Part shown: positions 44,764-53,614 of the stretch, piece by piece | Position numbering within the stretch: the stretch's first letter is position 1 | Layout: the number at the start of each line of letters is the position of its first letter | Assembly (NCBI GenBank): GCA_029210625.1 | Contig: JARGFU010000009.1 | Coordinates: 62,001 to 126,000, forward strand | Direction of reading: 5' to 3' | Source: Deltaproteobacteria bacterium | Lineage (GTDB): Bacteria; Myxococcota; Myxococcia; SLRQ01 | Length of the DNA stretch: 64,000 nucleotides | The notes under the pieces: model-generated | The model's input: the letters and a program-made list of their open reading frames with translations, nothing else | The model's database searches: none | Told to the model about the DNA's origin: nothing | Translations under genes and position numbers: made by a program

Positions 44764-45839
44764 GGACGGGTCAGGCGCAGGGTGATCCAGCCCTTGCTGT
44801 CCTTCTTGCCCTTCCAGGCCTGGCCCAGCAGGTGCGGCCGCGCGCAGAGGGGCAGGGGGCGGGCGCCCTCGAGCCGGGCGCGGACGATCTTTCCGTCCTT
44901 CACCTTGAAGAGGAGGGTCATCACGTTACGCGGCGGCGGCAGCTCTTTGAAGAGACACTTGCGCAGGGCCTGGTTCCGCAGGAGCTGCCGCCGGTTGAGG
45001 GGGGCGGAGGTGCTGGCCTTCGCCTCCTCCTTCGCCTTGGCCTTCTCCAGCGCGGGCGCGGGCGCGGGCGCTCCGCCGCGGGCCTCCGTGGCCTGCAGCC
45101 GGGCGCCCTCGAGGGCGTCGTCGGCCTCGGAGAGGGAGAGGTCGGCGGAGCCGGTCTTCGGCGGGGCGGGCGGCGCCTCGAGGGCGGCCGGGGCCGCGCC
45201 GGCCAGGCCGTCGGCCGCGCCGACCATCGAGCGGGCCGAGTCCTCTTCCCGCTCGAGCGCGGCGGCCTCCCGGGGGGGCGGGGGCGGCGCCGGGGAGGCG
45301 CTCGGGGCGGGGCGCGCCGGGGGCTTCATCGGGACCGACCTCGCCGCCGAGAGGGACTTCTTGCTGGAGCGGGCCCCCTTCGAGGCCGGGGCCGCCGGGA
45401 CGGTCTCCACGGCCGTGATCCGGGAGTGCCAGCCGGCCGTCCGCTCGGCGCTGGCGAGGGCCTCCGCGCGCAGGGGCTCCTCCTCGGGGTAGAGGAGGGC
45501 GGCGAGCTGCCTCGCCGCGGGCGCGGCCTCTCGCGTGGTGCCGAGGAGCGCGATCTTGTCCACCCGCAGGCGCAGCTCCTCGTCGATGCGGACCAGGTGA
45601 CCGTTCTTCAGGTGGAGGATGGCGAAGGACTCGAAGTCGGTGACGATGACGTCCCGCCCGTCGAGCTGGGTCCCCACGGCGAGGGCCCGGGGCTCCTGCC
45701 CCGGGCGCTGCAGCTCCACCTCCCCCTGGACGAGGATCACCTGCGCGAGGGGCTCGCCGGCCTCGCTCGATCCCGAGACGAAGAGGAGGGTGAGGGCGAG
45801 GAAGAGGGGGAGCTTCGTGCGCAGGGTGGTCATGGTCAC
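44760..45839 (-). CDS. Secreted FecR-like-domain protein with long Ala/Pro linker
   Basis: 359 residues from GTG 45839 (AGGAG seven bases upstream); ATG 45833 is the alternative. After the signal peptide (LPLFLALTLLFVSGSSEA), residues 30-100 form a FecR-like domain (AQVILVQGEVELQRPGQEPRALAVGTQLDGRDVIVTD...HLVRIDEELRLRVDKI). A Ser/Ala/Pro/Lys linker of 170 residues leads to a C-terminal domain (LLRNQALRKCLFKELPPPRNVMTLLFKVKDGKIVRARLEG), similar to the TonB-C/AgmX-type domain of myxobacterial adventurous-motility and envelope proteins. It is in an operon between the radical SAM and CHASE2 cyclase genes. Confidence 0.8.
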   Translation of the reverse strand: MTMTTLRTKLPLFLALTLLFVSGSSEAGEPLAQVILVQGEVELQRPGQEPRALAVGTQLDGRDVIVTDFESFAILHLKNGHLVRIDEELRLRVDKIALLGTTREAAPAARQLAALLYPEEEPLRAEALASAERTAGWHSRITAVETVPAAPASKGARSSKKSLSAARSVPMKPPARPAPSASPAPPPPPREAAALEREEDSARSMVGAADGLAGAAPAALEAPPAPPKTGSADLSLSEADDALEGARLQATEARGGAPAPAPALEKAKAKEEAKASTSAPLNRRQLLRNQALRKCLFKELPPPRNVMTLLFKVKDGKIVRARLEGARPLPLCARPHLLGQAWKGKKDSKGWITLRLTRP

Positions 45840-45889
45840 GGCGAGTCTCCTCTCGCGGACGCCTCCGGTCAAAGGGGGCTGGAGGACCA

Positions 45890-48247
45890 TCAGTCCTTCT
45901 TCTTCCGCCGCTTCTTCTTCGGGGCCTCCAGCTCGAGCTTGAGGGTCGTGCGCTGGTCCCGGGCGATCCGGATCGTGCGCGTCTCGTCGATGCCCGCCGC
46001 CTCGTCGTGGAGACGGACGGTGTGCTCGCCGACCTTCAGGTCCTCCAGGTAGACCGGGGTTCGCCCTCGCTCCACCCCGTCCACGCTGATGTCCACCTCG
46101 GGCCGGGTCGAGAGGTAGAGCTGACCGGTGCCCAGGCGCTCCGGCGGCGGTGGCGGCGGCGGCGGCGGATCGAAGGGGGGCGGGGCAGCCTCGGCCACGC
46201 CGTCCTGGAGCCGGATGAGCTCGTCGTCGAAGGGGGGCGGCGCCGCCTCGGCCACCCCGTCCTGGCGGCGGAGCACCTCGATCTCGTCGAAGGGGGGCGG
46301 GGCGGCCTCGGCGACGCCGTCGACCCGGCGCACCCGCTCCTTCTGCTTCGCCGGCCGGGCGGGGGCGGGCGCCAGCGCCGGGGTCGAGGCGCCCGCGCTG
46401 CGGGCCTCGGCGTCGCTCGGCGGTCCGTAGGCGTTGCCGTCGTGGATCACCGAGGTGTCCTCGTGGGCCTGCGGCGGCGGGTCCTGCGGGGCCGGCGGCG
46501 GTCCGTCGTAGACCTCGTCGTAGGGGGGCGGCGCGGCCTCGGCCACCCCGTGGTCCACCTTCGAGCGCCCGCTGCAGGCCGTGGCGCTCGCCAGCCCCGC
46601 GGCCACCAGCACCGCGGCGGCGTGGCGGGGGAGGCGGGCCAGGCGGGAGGCCAGGCCCTCCGGGGGCAGGGCCTCGCCCACGGCCAGGTCGATCACCGGG
46701 GAGGTCAGGCCGTCGATCCGGGCCCGCAGCTCGCAGAGCCGCTCGAGCTGCACGCGCCGGCTGGAGAGCTCGCGCCGGGAGAGCTCGGCCAGGCCCCGGG
46801 CGAGGGCGGGATCGTCGTCGGAGGGAGCCTCGCCGCAGAGGAGCACCAGCTCCCGGAAGTAGGCGGCGGTCTCCAGGTTCAGGTCGATCTCGAAGCGGGC
46901 GAAGTCGCCGGCCGTGCGGCGGGCCTTCCGGCCCCCGTAGAAGTGGCGCAGGACGGCCGCCTGGTGGTCGAGGCGGATGACCTGCCCGAGCAGGTCGTCC
47001 TTGCCCCAGCAGCGCCCGGCGAAGAGGTCCTTGCCCTTCTCCCAGACCCGGGCCACCCGGGGGTCGGCGTAGCGGTAGGTGCGGGCGAGGTAGCTGCCCT
47101 GGGCGCGCCCCTCGGCGATCATCCGCGCCTCGAGGGGGGTCCCGGCGTAGAGCTCGGCCCGGCAGTAGTTCAGGGGGTGGGCCGGGTGGCGCTCCACGAA
47201 GGCGAGGTCCGAGAGCATGCTCTCGATCGTCGCGTCGGGGTGGAAGATGATCATCGTGTACTGGGAGGAGAGCTCCAGCGCCTCGCAGAGGGCGACGGCT
47301 CCTTCGGCCTCCTCGGGGGTCTGGCGCCGGCCGATGGAGTCCATCCCGCGCTGGCTGGAGGACTCGATCCCCAGGAAGATGCGCAGCAGGCCCATCTCCA
47401 GGAGCTGCTCCAGGGCCGGGCGGTCGACGTCCCGGGGCCCCGCCTTCATCACGATCCCGATCCCCTCGAGCCCGTGGCCGTCGATGGCGTCGGCCAGCCG
47501 GCCGAGGCGCTCGCGGTTGTTCTTCGGGTTGGGCACCAGGAAGTTGTCGTCGTGAAAGACGAACTGCCGGACGCCGCGGGCGTGGAGGAAGGCCATCTCC
47601 CGGGCGATGTCCTCGGGCTCCCGGCGGCGGAAGCGCGGCCCCTCGACCTGGCGGTGGAGGGTGGCGATGCAGCAGTAGTCGCAGGCCCTCACGCAGCCCC
47701 GGGCCCCCATCAGGTAGGCGGTCGGGACGCCGGCCAGGAGGCGGGCGGGGCCGGCGCGATCGGGGAAGGGGAGGGACTCGAGCTCGCGGCGGACGGGGCG
47801 GGGCGCGCTCCGGCGCAGGTGCTCGCCCTCCCGGTGGACCAGGCCCGGCACCTCCGGGGCGCGGCGCAGCAGCCCGGCGCCCAGGCCGGCCAGCTCGACC
47901 AGGCTGTCCTCGGCCTCGTGGAGGAGGATCAGATCGAGGGCCGGGACGTCCCGGAGGATCGCCTCGGCGGCGCAGGTGGCGAAGTGCCCGCCGGCGATCA
48001 CCGGCCGCGCGGGATCCTCGGCCTTCAAGGCCTCGGCCAGGGCGAAGAACTGCGGGGCCCGGACCTGGAAGGAGAGGGAGAGGCCGACCAGATCGGCGCC
48101 CCGCGCCAGGCCCAGGACCCGGGCGGCGTCGGCGGGGCCGTTGAAGGCCGCCTGGAGGGCCTCGTGGCCCGCCTGCTGGAGGGAGGCCGCCAGGTAGCCC
48201 AGCGAGACGTTGGCCTCGAGGTCGGGACCGACCAGGAGCACGCGCAT
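45890..48247 (-). CDS. B12-binding-type radical SAM protein with repeated VAEAAPPP(F/Y)D motifs and PEGA-like C-terminus
   Basis: 785 residues. Residues 1-145 are a cobalamin-binding-like domain (LLVGPDLEANVSLGYLAASLQQAGHE, VGLSLSFQ, VIAGGHFA) without the DxHxxG base-off motif. The radical SAM core has CVRACDYC (Cys185, 189, 192), FVFHDDNFL and FLGIESSSQRGMDSI. At about 540-558 a hydrophobic stretch ends in a lipobox-like ASATAC (Cys558). Then come four copies of (D)GVAEAAPPP(F/Y)D at 565-578, 643-655, 663-675 and 682-693, a polyproline run, a PEGA-like domain (about 705-771: LYLSTRPEVDISVDGVERGRTPVYLEDLKVGEHTVRL) and a Lys/Arg tail. The role is unknown. It is the first gene of the FecR/CHASE2 operon. 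Confidence 0.88.
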   Translation of the reverse strand: MRVLLVGPDLEANVSLGYLAASLQQAGHEALQAAFNGPADAARVLGLARGADLVGLSLSFQVRAPQFFALAEALKAEDPARPVIAGGHFATCAAEAILRDVPALDLILLHEAEDSLVELAGLGAGLLRRAPEVPGLVHREGEHLRRSAPRPVRRELESLPFPDRAGPARLLAGVPTAYLMGARGCVRACDYCCIATLHRQVEGPRFRRREPEDIAREMAFLHARGVRQFVFHDDNFLVPNPKNNRERLGRLADAIDGHGLEGIGIVMKAGPRDVDRPALEQLLEMGLLRIFLGIESSSQRGMDSIGRRQTPEEAEGAVALCEALELSSQYTMIIFHPDATIESMLSDLAFVERHPAHPLNYCRAELYAGTPLEARMIAEGRAQGSYLARTYRYADPRVARVWEKGKDLFAGRCWGKDDLLGQVIRLDHQAAVLRHFYGGRKARRTAGDFARFEIDLNLETAAYFRELVLLCGEAPSDDDPALARGLAELSRRELSSRRVQLERLCELRARIDGLTSPVIDLAVGEALPPEGLASRLARLPRHAAAVLVAAGLASATACSGRSKVDHGVAEAAPPPYDEVYDGPPPAPQDPPPQAHEDTSVIHDGNAYGPPSDAEARSAGASTPALAPAPARPAKQKERVRRVDGVAEAAPPPFDEIEVLRRQDGVAEAAPPPFDDELIRLQDGVAEAAPPPFDPPPPPPPPPERLGTGQLYLSTRPEVDISVDGVERGRTPVYLEDLKVGEHTVRLHDEAAGIDETRTIRIARDQRTTLKLELEAPKKKRRKKKD
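46169..46555 (-). repeat. Four coding repeats of the GVAEAAPPP(F/Y)D motif
   Basis: The last three copies are 20 and 19 residues apart, and the first lies 78 residues before them. The peptide is strictly conserved except for F/Y and the acidic residues after it, while the linkers differ, so selection acts on the motif rather than this being mere DNA duplication. Confidence 0.85.
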
Positions 48248-48395
48248 GAGGTCCCCCTTTCGTGGGCGCTACGGTTGGAGAGCACGGCCGGATGCGCCCG
48301 AAGGAGGGTCGAGCGTACCAGGCCCCGGTGGCTTGCTTCCATCCACTACGGCCGGGGCGCCCCCGGGATCTGCCGAGGGCCCCCTTCCGCGGGGT

Positions 48396-48424
48396 TTGAC
48401 GGGGCCGATGCGCGGTCGCATGAT
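48396..48424 (+). promoter_or_regulatory. Candidate promoter of mrp
   Basis: TTGACG, 17-base spacer, CATGAT. It gives a leader of about 50 bases with a GGAAGAGGAG site before ATG 48481. Confidence 0.55.
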
Positions 48425-48480
48425 GCGCGCCCGATTCGCGCCGGCCCCACGCGCCCGCACCGAAGGAAGAGGAGTTTCCA

Positions 48481-49584
48481 ATGGCCACGCCGACCCCCGA
48501 CCAGATCCTCGAGGCCCTCAAGAGCGTCGAGGACCCCGACCTCCACCGCGACATCGTCAGCCTCGGCTTCGTGCAGGACCTGAAGGTGGAGGGCGACAAG
48601 GTCGCCTTCACCCTCCAGCTGACGACCCCGGCCTGCCCGATCCGCGACCAGCTCAAGGCCTCGGCCGAGGGCGCCGTGGCGGCCCTGGAGGGCGTCGCCA
48701 CCGTCGAGGTCGCGCTCTCGGCCACCGTGCCCAGCAGCGCCGGCCCCGGCACGGCGGGCGCCGAGCCGGTGGCCCCCGGGGTGAAGAACATCATCCTGGT
48801 CGGCTCCGGGAAGGGCGGCGTGGGCAAGTCCACCGTCGCCGTGAACCTGGCCGTGGCACTGAAGCAGCTCGGCGCCTCGGTGGGCCTGATGGACGCCGAC
48901 GTCTACGGCCCCTCGGTCCCGATGATGCTCGGTGTCTCCGACGCCCAGCCCACCAGCAAGGACGGCAAGCACCTCGAGCCCATCGAGGTCGACGGCCTGA
49001 AGGTCATGTCCATCGGCTTCCTGGTGGAGTCCGACCAGGCCATGATCTGGCGCGGCCCGATGCTCAACCAGGCGGTCGTGCAGTTCCTCCGGGACGTGCG
49101 CTGGGGCGAGCTGGACTACCTGGTCGTCGACCTGCCCCCGGGCACCGGCGACGTGCAGCTGACCATCGCCCAGCAGGTCCGCGCGGCGGGCTCGGTGCTG
49201 GTCAGCACCCCCCAGGACGTGGCGCTCCTCGACGTGATCCGCGCCAAGGGGATGATGGACCGGGTCCAGATCCCGGTCCTGGGCCTGGTGGAGAACATGA
49301 GCTTCTTCCTCTGCAGCCACTGCAACGAGCGCACCGAGATCTTCGATCACGGCGGCGCCCGCGAGGCCGCCAAGAAGCTCTCCGTGCCCTTCCTGGGCGC
49401 CATCCCGATCCAGCCCGCGGTGCGGGAGGGCGGCGACCGGGGCAAGCCGGTGGTGATGGCCGATCCCGAGTCCGAGATCTCCCAGACCTTCCTGCAGGTG
49501 GCCCGCGAGGTCGCCCACCAGGTCAGCCTCGCGGCGGTGGGGGAGACCGAGACGGCCGCGCCCACCCTGCGCATGAGCCCCTGA
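48481..49584 (+). CDS. mrp: Iron-sulfur cluster carrier Mrp/ApbC
   Basis: 367 residues. The N-terminal MIP18/DUF59 domain (residues 5-85: ILEALKSVEDPDLHRDIVSLGFVQDLKVEG, TTPACPIRDQL) is followed by the P-loop ATPase: VGSGKGGVGKSTVAVNLA (deviant Walker A), MDADVYGPSVPMMLG and VVDLPPGTGDVQLTI. The C-terminal CxxC for cluster binding is present (FLCSHCNE). It delivers Fe-S clusters to apoproteins. An RBS (GGAAGAGGAG) precedes ATG 48481. It diverges from the radical SAM gene, which also needs a cluster, though the link is only positional. Confidence 0.96.
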   Translation: MATPTPDQILEALKSVEDPDLHRDIVSLGFVQDLKVEGDKVAFTLQLTTPACPIRDQLKASAEGAVAALEGVATVEVALSATVPSSAGPGTAGAEPVAPGVKNIILVGSGKGGVGKSTVAVNLAVALKQLGASVGLMDADVYGPSVPMMLGVSDAQPTSKDGKHLEPIEVDGLKVMSIGFLVESDQAMIWRGPMLNQAVVQFLRDVRWGELDYLVVDLPPGTGDVQLTIAQQVRAAGSVLVSTPQDVALLDVIRAKGMMDRVQIPVLGLVENMSFFLCSHCNERTEIFDHGGAREAAKKLSVPFLGAIPIQPAVREGGDRGKPVVMADPESEISQTFLQVAREVAHQVSLAAVGETETAAPTLRMSP

Positions 49585-49586
49585 CG

Positions 49587-50027
49587 ATGCGGAGGGTCGG
49601 GCTGCTCCCCCGGATCCTCCCGATCGGGCTCCTCCTCGCGGCGGGCGCCTGCGGGCCCGGTCCGCACGCGCCCGCGCTGGACGAGCTGCGCTGCCGGAAC
49701 GGTGACGCGGCCTGCCAGTCCAGCTCGGACCCCTTCCTGCTGGAGCTGGAGGTCGACCTGGTCGACCCGGACGGGGACCTGATGGGCGGCGCCCTCCAGC
49801 GCTTCCTGGACGGCCAGCTCCTGGGCGACCGGGAGCCCCTCGACGCGCTGCTGCGGGCCGGGGGGATGACCGCGGGGACCACCGAGGGGACCCTCCCGGT
49901 GGATCTGGGGCTGGAGCTGAGCGAGCTGCGCGACGGAATGCGGATCGAGGTGGCGGTCCAGATCGAGGACGCGGCGGGCCACGCCAGCAACCGGCCGGCG
50001 CTGGTGCTGGAGCTCACGCTGCGCTGA
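49587..50027 (+). CDS. Small lipoprotein of unknown function
   Basis: 146 residues from ATG 49587, two bases after the mrp stop. Signal with lipobox (LLLAAGAC, Cys22). The mature part (PFLLELEVDLVDPDGDLMGGALQRFLDGQLLG...DGMRIEVAVQIEDAAGHASNRPALVLELTLR) looks like one immunoglobulin-like beta sandwich of the PKD/bacterial-Ig type. No known family is assigned. Confidence 0.72.
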   Translation: MRRVGLLPRILPIGLLLAAGACGPGPHAPALDELRCRNGDAACQSSSDPFLLELEVDLVDPDGDLMGGALQRFLDGQLLGDREPLDALLRAGGMTAGTTEGTLPVDLGLELSELRDGMRIEVAVQIEDAAGHASNRPALVLELTLR

Positions 50028-50042
50028 AGAGGGTCCCGGTTC

Positions 50043-50071
50043 TCGACCGGCCCGCCGGGAAGGGCTATTCC
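50043..50071 (+). promoter_or_regulatory. Candidate promoter with leaderless spacing
   Basis: TCGACC, 17-base spacer, TATTCC. The predicted start point falls on or next to ATG 50079. Confidence 0.3.
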
Positions 50072-50078
50072 TCGACCC

Positions 50079-50513
50079 ATGGTCGATCCCATCCCCCCCC
50101 GCGACGACGACGACGAAGAGATCCTCGACGAGCCGCTCCGCCGGCGCCTCGAGGGCTACGTGCCCGAGGCCGTGAAGAAGCTGGCCCTGGCCGGCGTGGG
50201 GGCGCTCTTCCTCACCGAGGAGGGCATCCGCAGCGTCCTCTCGGAGATGAAGCTGCCCCGCGAGGCCGTCTCCGGCGTCCTCTCCCAGACCGAGAAGGCG
50301 CGCTCCGAGCTCTTCCGGATGATCGCCGAGGAGTTCCGCCGCTTCCTGGAGCACGCCAACATCTCGGGTGAGCTCTCGAAGGTCCTCACCAACGTCACCG
50401 TGGACGTGAACGCGACCATCGCGTTCCGACGGAACGAGGAGGGGAAGCTCGAGACCGACGTGAAGAGCGACGTGAAGCGGCGGCGTGGGGGCGACGAGGG
50501 CGGCGACGAGTAG
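50079..50513 (+). CDS. Conserved-looking small acidic helical protein, function unknown
   Basis: 144 residues, with an acidic N-terminus (DDDDEEILDE), a central helical region (VPEAVKKLALAGVGALFLTEEGIRSVLSEMKLPREAVSGVLSQTEKARSELFRMIAEEFRRFLEHAN) and a short beta-rich end (KVLTNVTVDVNATIAFRRNEEGKLETDVKSDVKRRRGG). The helical part resembles phasin-like amphipathic helices, but no family is claimed. There is no signal peptide. Codon use is like that of its neighbours, which supports a real gene. Confidence 0.75.
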   Translation: MVDPIPPRDDDDEEILDEPLRRRLEGYVPEAVKKLALAGVGALFLTEEGIRSVLSEMKLPREAVSGVLSQTEKARSELFRMIAEEFRRFLEHANISGELSKVLTNVTVDVNATIAFRRNEEGKLETDVKSDVKRRRGGDEGGDE

Positions 50514-50520
50514 GCTCGCG

Positions 50521-50646
50521 GGCTTCGAGCTACGAGCTGCGAGCTTCGAGCGAATAGGCTGACGGCTGTGAAGAGGGGCTCTCGGGCCTCCCTTTTCACC
50601 CCCGGCGACCCGGTTGCTCACAGCTCATAGCTCGTAGCTCATAGCC
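50521..50646. repeat. MITE/REP-like element with nested inverted repeats and GAGCTNC heptads
   Basis: A left arm (50521-50545) and a right arm (50622-50646) are inverted copies of each other (21 of 25 positions). Each arm is built of a 7-base unit, GAGCTNC. Inside, GTGAAGAGG (50568-50576) and CCTTTTCAC (50591-50599) form a second pair. It lies in the 262-base gap before the hydroxyacyl-CoA dehydrogenase gene. The left-arm sequence recurs at 56486-56510. Confidence 0.75.
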
Positions 50647-50775
50647 GTCGCCCCGACGCCCGACAGGGCATCAAACTCCCTTTCGGCCACCGTCCGAGGC
50701 GGTGGCTGACAGAGGACCCCAAGGGGGATATGTGTCCCCCTTCATCCCCGACGTAACCAACGAAGGAGGCGTGCG

Positions 50776-51630
50776 ATGGAGGTCAAGAACCTCGGAGTCC
50801 TTGGTGCCGGTCAGATGGGAGCGGGCATCGCCCAGGTGGCCGCCCAGGCCGGTCTGACGGTGAAGCTGGTGGATCTGGAGGACGCCTTCGTCGAGAAGGG
50901 CCTGGCCACCATCGCGGGGAGCCTCGACCGCCTCATCAAGAAGGAGAAGATCGAGGCGGCCGAGAAGGACGCCATCCTCGGTCGGATCAGCGGGAGCACC
51001 GATCTGGGCGCCTTCGAGGGCTGCGACTTCGTCGTCGAGGCCATCGTCGAGAACGAGGCCGTGAAGAAGGAGGTCTTCGCCAAGCTCGACGGCATCCTCC
51101 CGGCCCACGCCATCCTGGCCTCGAACACCTCGTCCATCTCGATCACCCGCCTGGCGAACGCGACGAAGCGCCCGGAGCAGGTCATCGGGATGCACTTCAT
51201 GAACCCCGTGCCCCTGATGAAGCTGGTCGAGGTCATCCGCGGCATCGCCACCTCGGACGCCACCTGGGAGGCGACCCGCCAGCTCGCCGAGAAGGTCGGC
51301 AAGACGGTCGTCCTCTCCAAGGACTACCCGGGCTTCATCGTGAACCGGGTCCTGATGCCGATGATCAACGAGGCCTTCTACGCCCTCTACGAGGGGGTCG
51401 CGACGGCCGAGGACATCGACGCTGGCATGAAGCTGGGCACCAACCAGCCCATGGGCCCGCTCACCCTGGCCGACTTCATCGGCCTGGACACCTGCCTGGC
51501 CATCATGGAGGTGCTCCACGGCGGCCTGGCCGACACCAAGTACCGCCCCTGCCCCCTGCTGCGTCAGTACGTGGACGCGGGCTGGATGGGCCGGAAGACC
51601 GGCCGCGGCGTCTACACCTACGAGAGCTAG
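50776..51630 (+). CDS. hbd: 3-hydroxybutyryl-CoA dehydrogenase
   Basis: 284 residues, the size of the short bacterial enzyme. The NAD-binding motif GAGQMGAGIAQVAAQAG starts at residue 9. The catalytic region has ASNTSSISITRLA, GMHFMNPVPLMKLVEVI (catalytic His) and PGFIVNRVLMPMINEAFYALYEGVA (with the catalytic Asn), then TLADFIGLDTCL. It oxidises (S)-3-hydroxyacyl-CoA to 3-oxoacyl-CoA. ATG follows an AAGGAGG site. It is the first gene of a five-gene acyl-CoA run. Confidence 0.95.
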   Translation: MEVKNLGVLGAGQMGAGIAQVAAQAGLTVKLVDLEDAFVEKGLATIAGSLDRLIKKEKIEAAEKDAILGRISGSTDLGAFEGCDFVVEAIVENEAVKKEVFAKLDGILPAHAILASNTSSISITRLANATKRPEQVIGMHFMNPVPLMKLVEVIRGIATSDATWEATRQLAEKVGKTVVLSKDYPGFIVNRVLMPMINEAFYALYEGVATAEDIDAGMKLGTNQPMGPLTLADFIGLDTCLAIMEVLHGGLADTKYRPCPLLRQYVDAGWMGRKTGRGVYTYES

Positions 51631-51643
51631 AGAGGGTCCTGCG

Positions 51644-52426
51644 ATGAGCTACGAGAACCTGAAGGTCGAGGTCGAGGGCGGCATCGCCACCGTCACCATC
51701 GATCGTCCCAAGGCCCTCAACGCCCTGAACCCCGAGACCATCACCGAGCTGGGCGAGGCCTTCGCGGCCTTGCGGGACTCGGGGGAGGTGCGGGTGGCCA
51801 TCCTCACCGGCGGCGGCGAGAAGGCCTTCGTGGCCGGCGCCGACATCTCGGCGATGGCCGGCTACACCGTCGAGGAGGCCCGCCACTTCGCCACCCTCGG
51901 GCAGAAGGTCTTCGACAGCCTGGCCGAGATGCCCTTCCCGGTGATCGCCGCCGTGAACGGCTTCGCCCTGGGCGGCGGCTGCGAGCTGGCCCTGGCCTGC
52001 GACCTCGTCTACGCCTCCACCAACGCCAAGCTGGGCCAGCCCGAGGTGAACCTCGGCGTGATCCCCGGCTTCGGCGGGACCCAGCGCCTCGCGCGCCGGG
52101 TCGGCATCGCGCGCGCCAAGGAGCTGATCCTCACCGGCAACGTCATCAAGGCCGACGCCGCCCGCTCGATGGGCCTGGTCCTGGAGGTCTTCGAGCCGGG
52201 GGCGCTGCTGCCCAAGGTGAAGGAGATCGCCAAGACCATCGCCGCCAAGGGCCCCCTCGCGGTCGCCCAGGCCAAGCGCGCCATCGATCAGGGCCAGGAC
52301 GTGGGGCTGCCTTCGGCCAACGCCCTCGAGGTCCACGCCTTCGCCCAGCTCTTCGGCAGCGAGGACCAGAAGGAGGGCATGGCCGCCTTCCTCGAGAAGC
52401 GCGACGCGAAGTTCCAGGGCCGCTAG
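51644..52426 (+). CDS. Enoyl-CoA hydratase (crotonase family)
   Basis: 260 residues. The oxyanion-hole segment is [13 protein letters not shown], and both catalytic glutamates are in place: [13 protein letters not shown] and [19 protein letters not shown]. It hydrates 2-enoyl-CoA to 3-hydroxyacyl-CoA, the step before the dehydrogenase encoded 14 bases upstream. Exact chain length is not readable from sequence. Confidence 0.95.
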   Translation: MSYENLKVEVEGGIATVTIDRPKALNALNPETITELGEAFAALRDSGEVRVAILTGGGEKAFVAGADISAMAGYTVEEARHFATLGQKVFDSLAEMPFPVIAAVNGFALGGGCELALACDLVYASTNAKLGQPEVNLGVIPGFGGTQRLARRVGIARAKELILTGNVIKADAARSMGLVLEVFEPGALLPKVKEIAKTIAAKGPLAVAQAKRAIDQGQDVGLPSANALEVHAFAQLFGSEDQKEGMAAFLEKRDAKFQGR

Positions 52427-52467
52427 CGGCGACACCGACCCGACCCGACACCATCAGGAGAGACACG

Positions 52468-53610
<1,143 letters not shown>

Positions 53611-53614
53611 AACG

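Noticed and set aside
43276-45492. Long rightward open frame over the CHASE2 cyclase and FecR-like genes
   Set aside because: It is antisense to two well-supported genes and has no domain or RBS.
46128-46430. Rightward Gly/Ser-rich frame over the VAEAAPPP repeats
   Set aside because: It is the antisense image of the proline-rich repeats; no start signal or homology.
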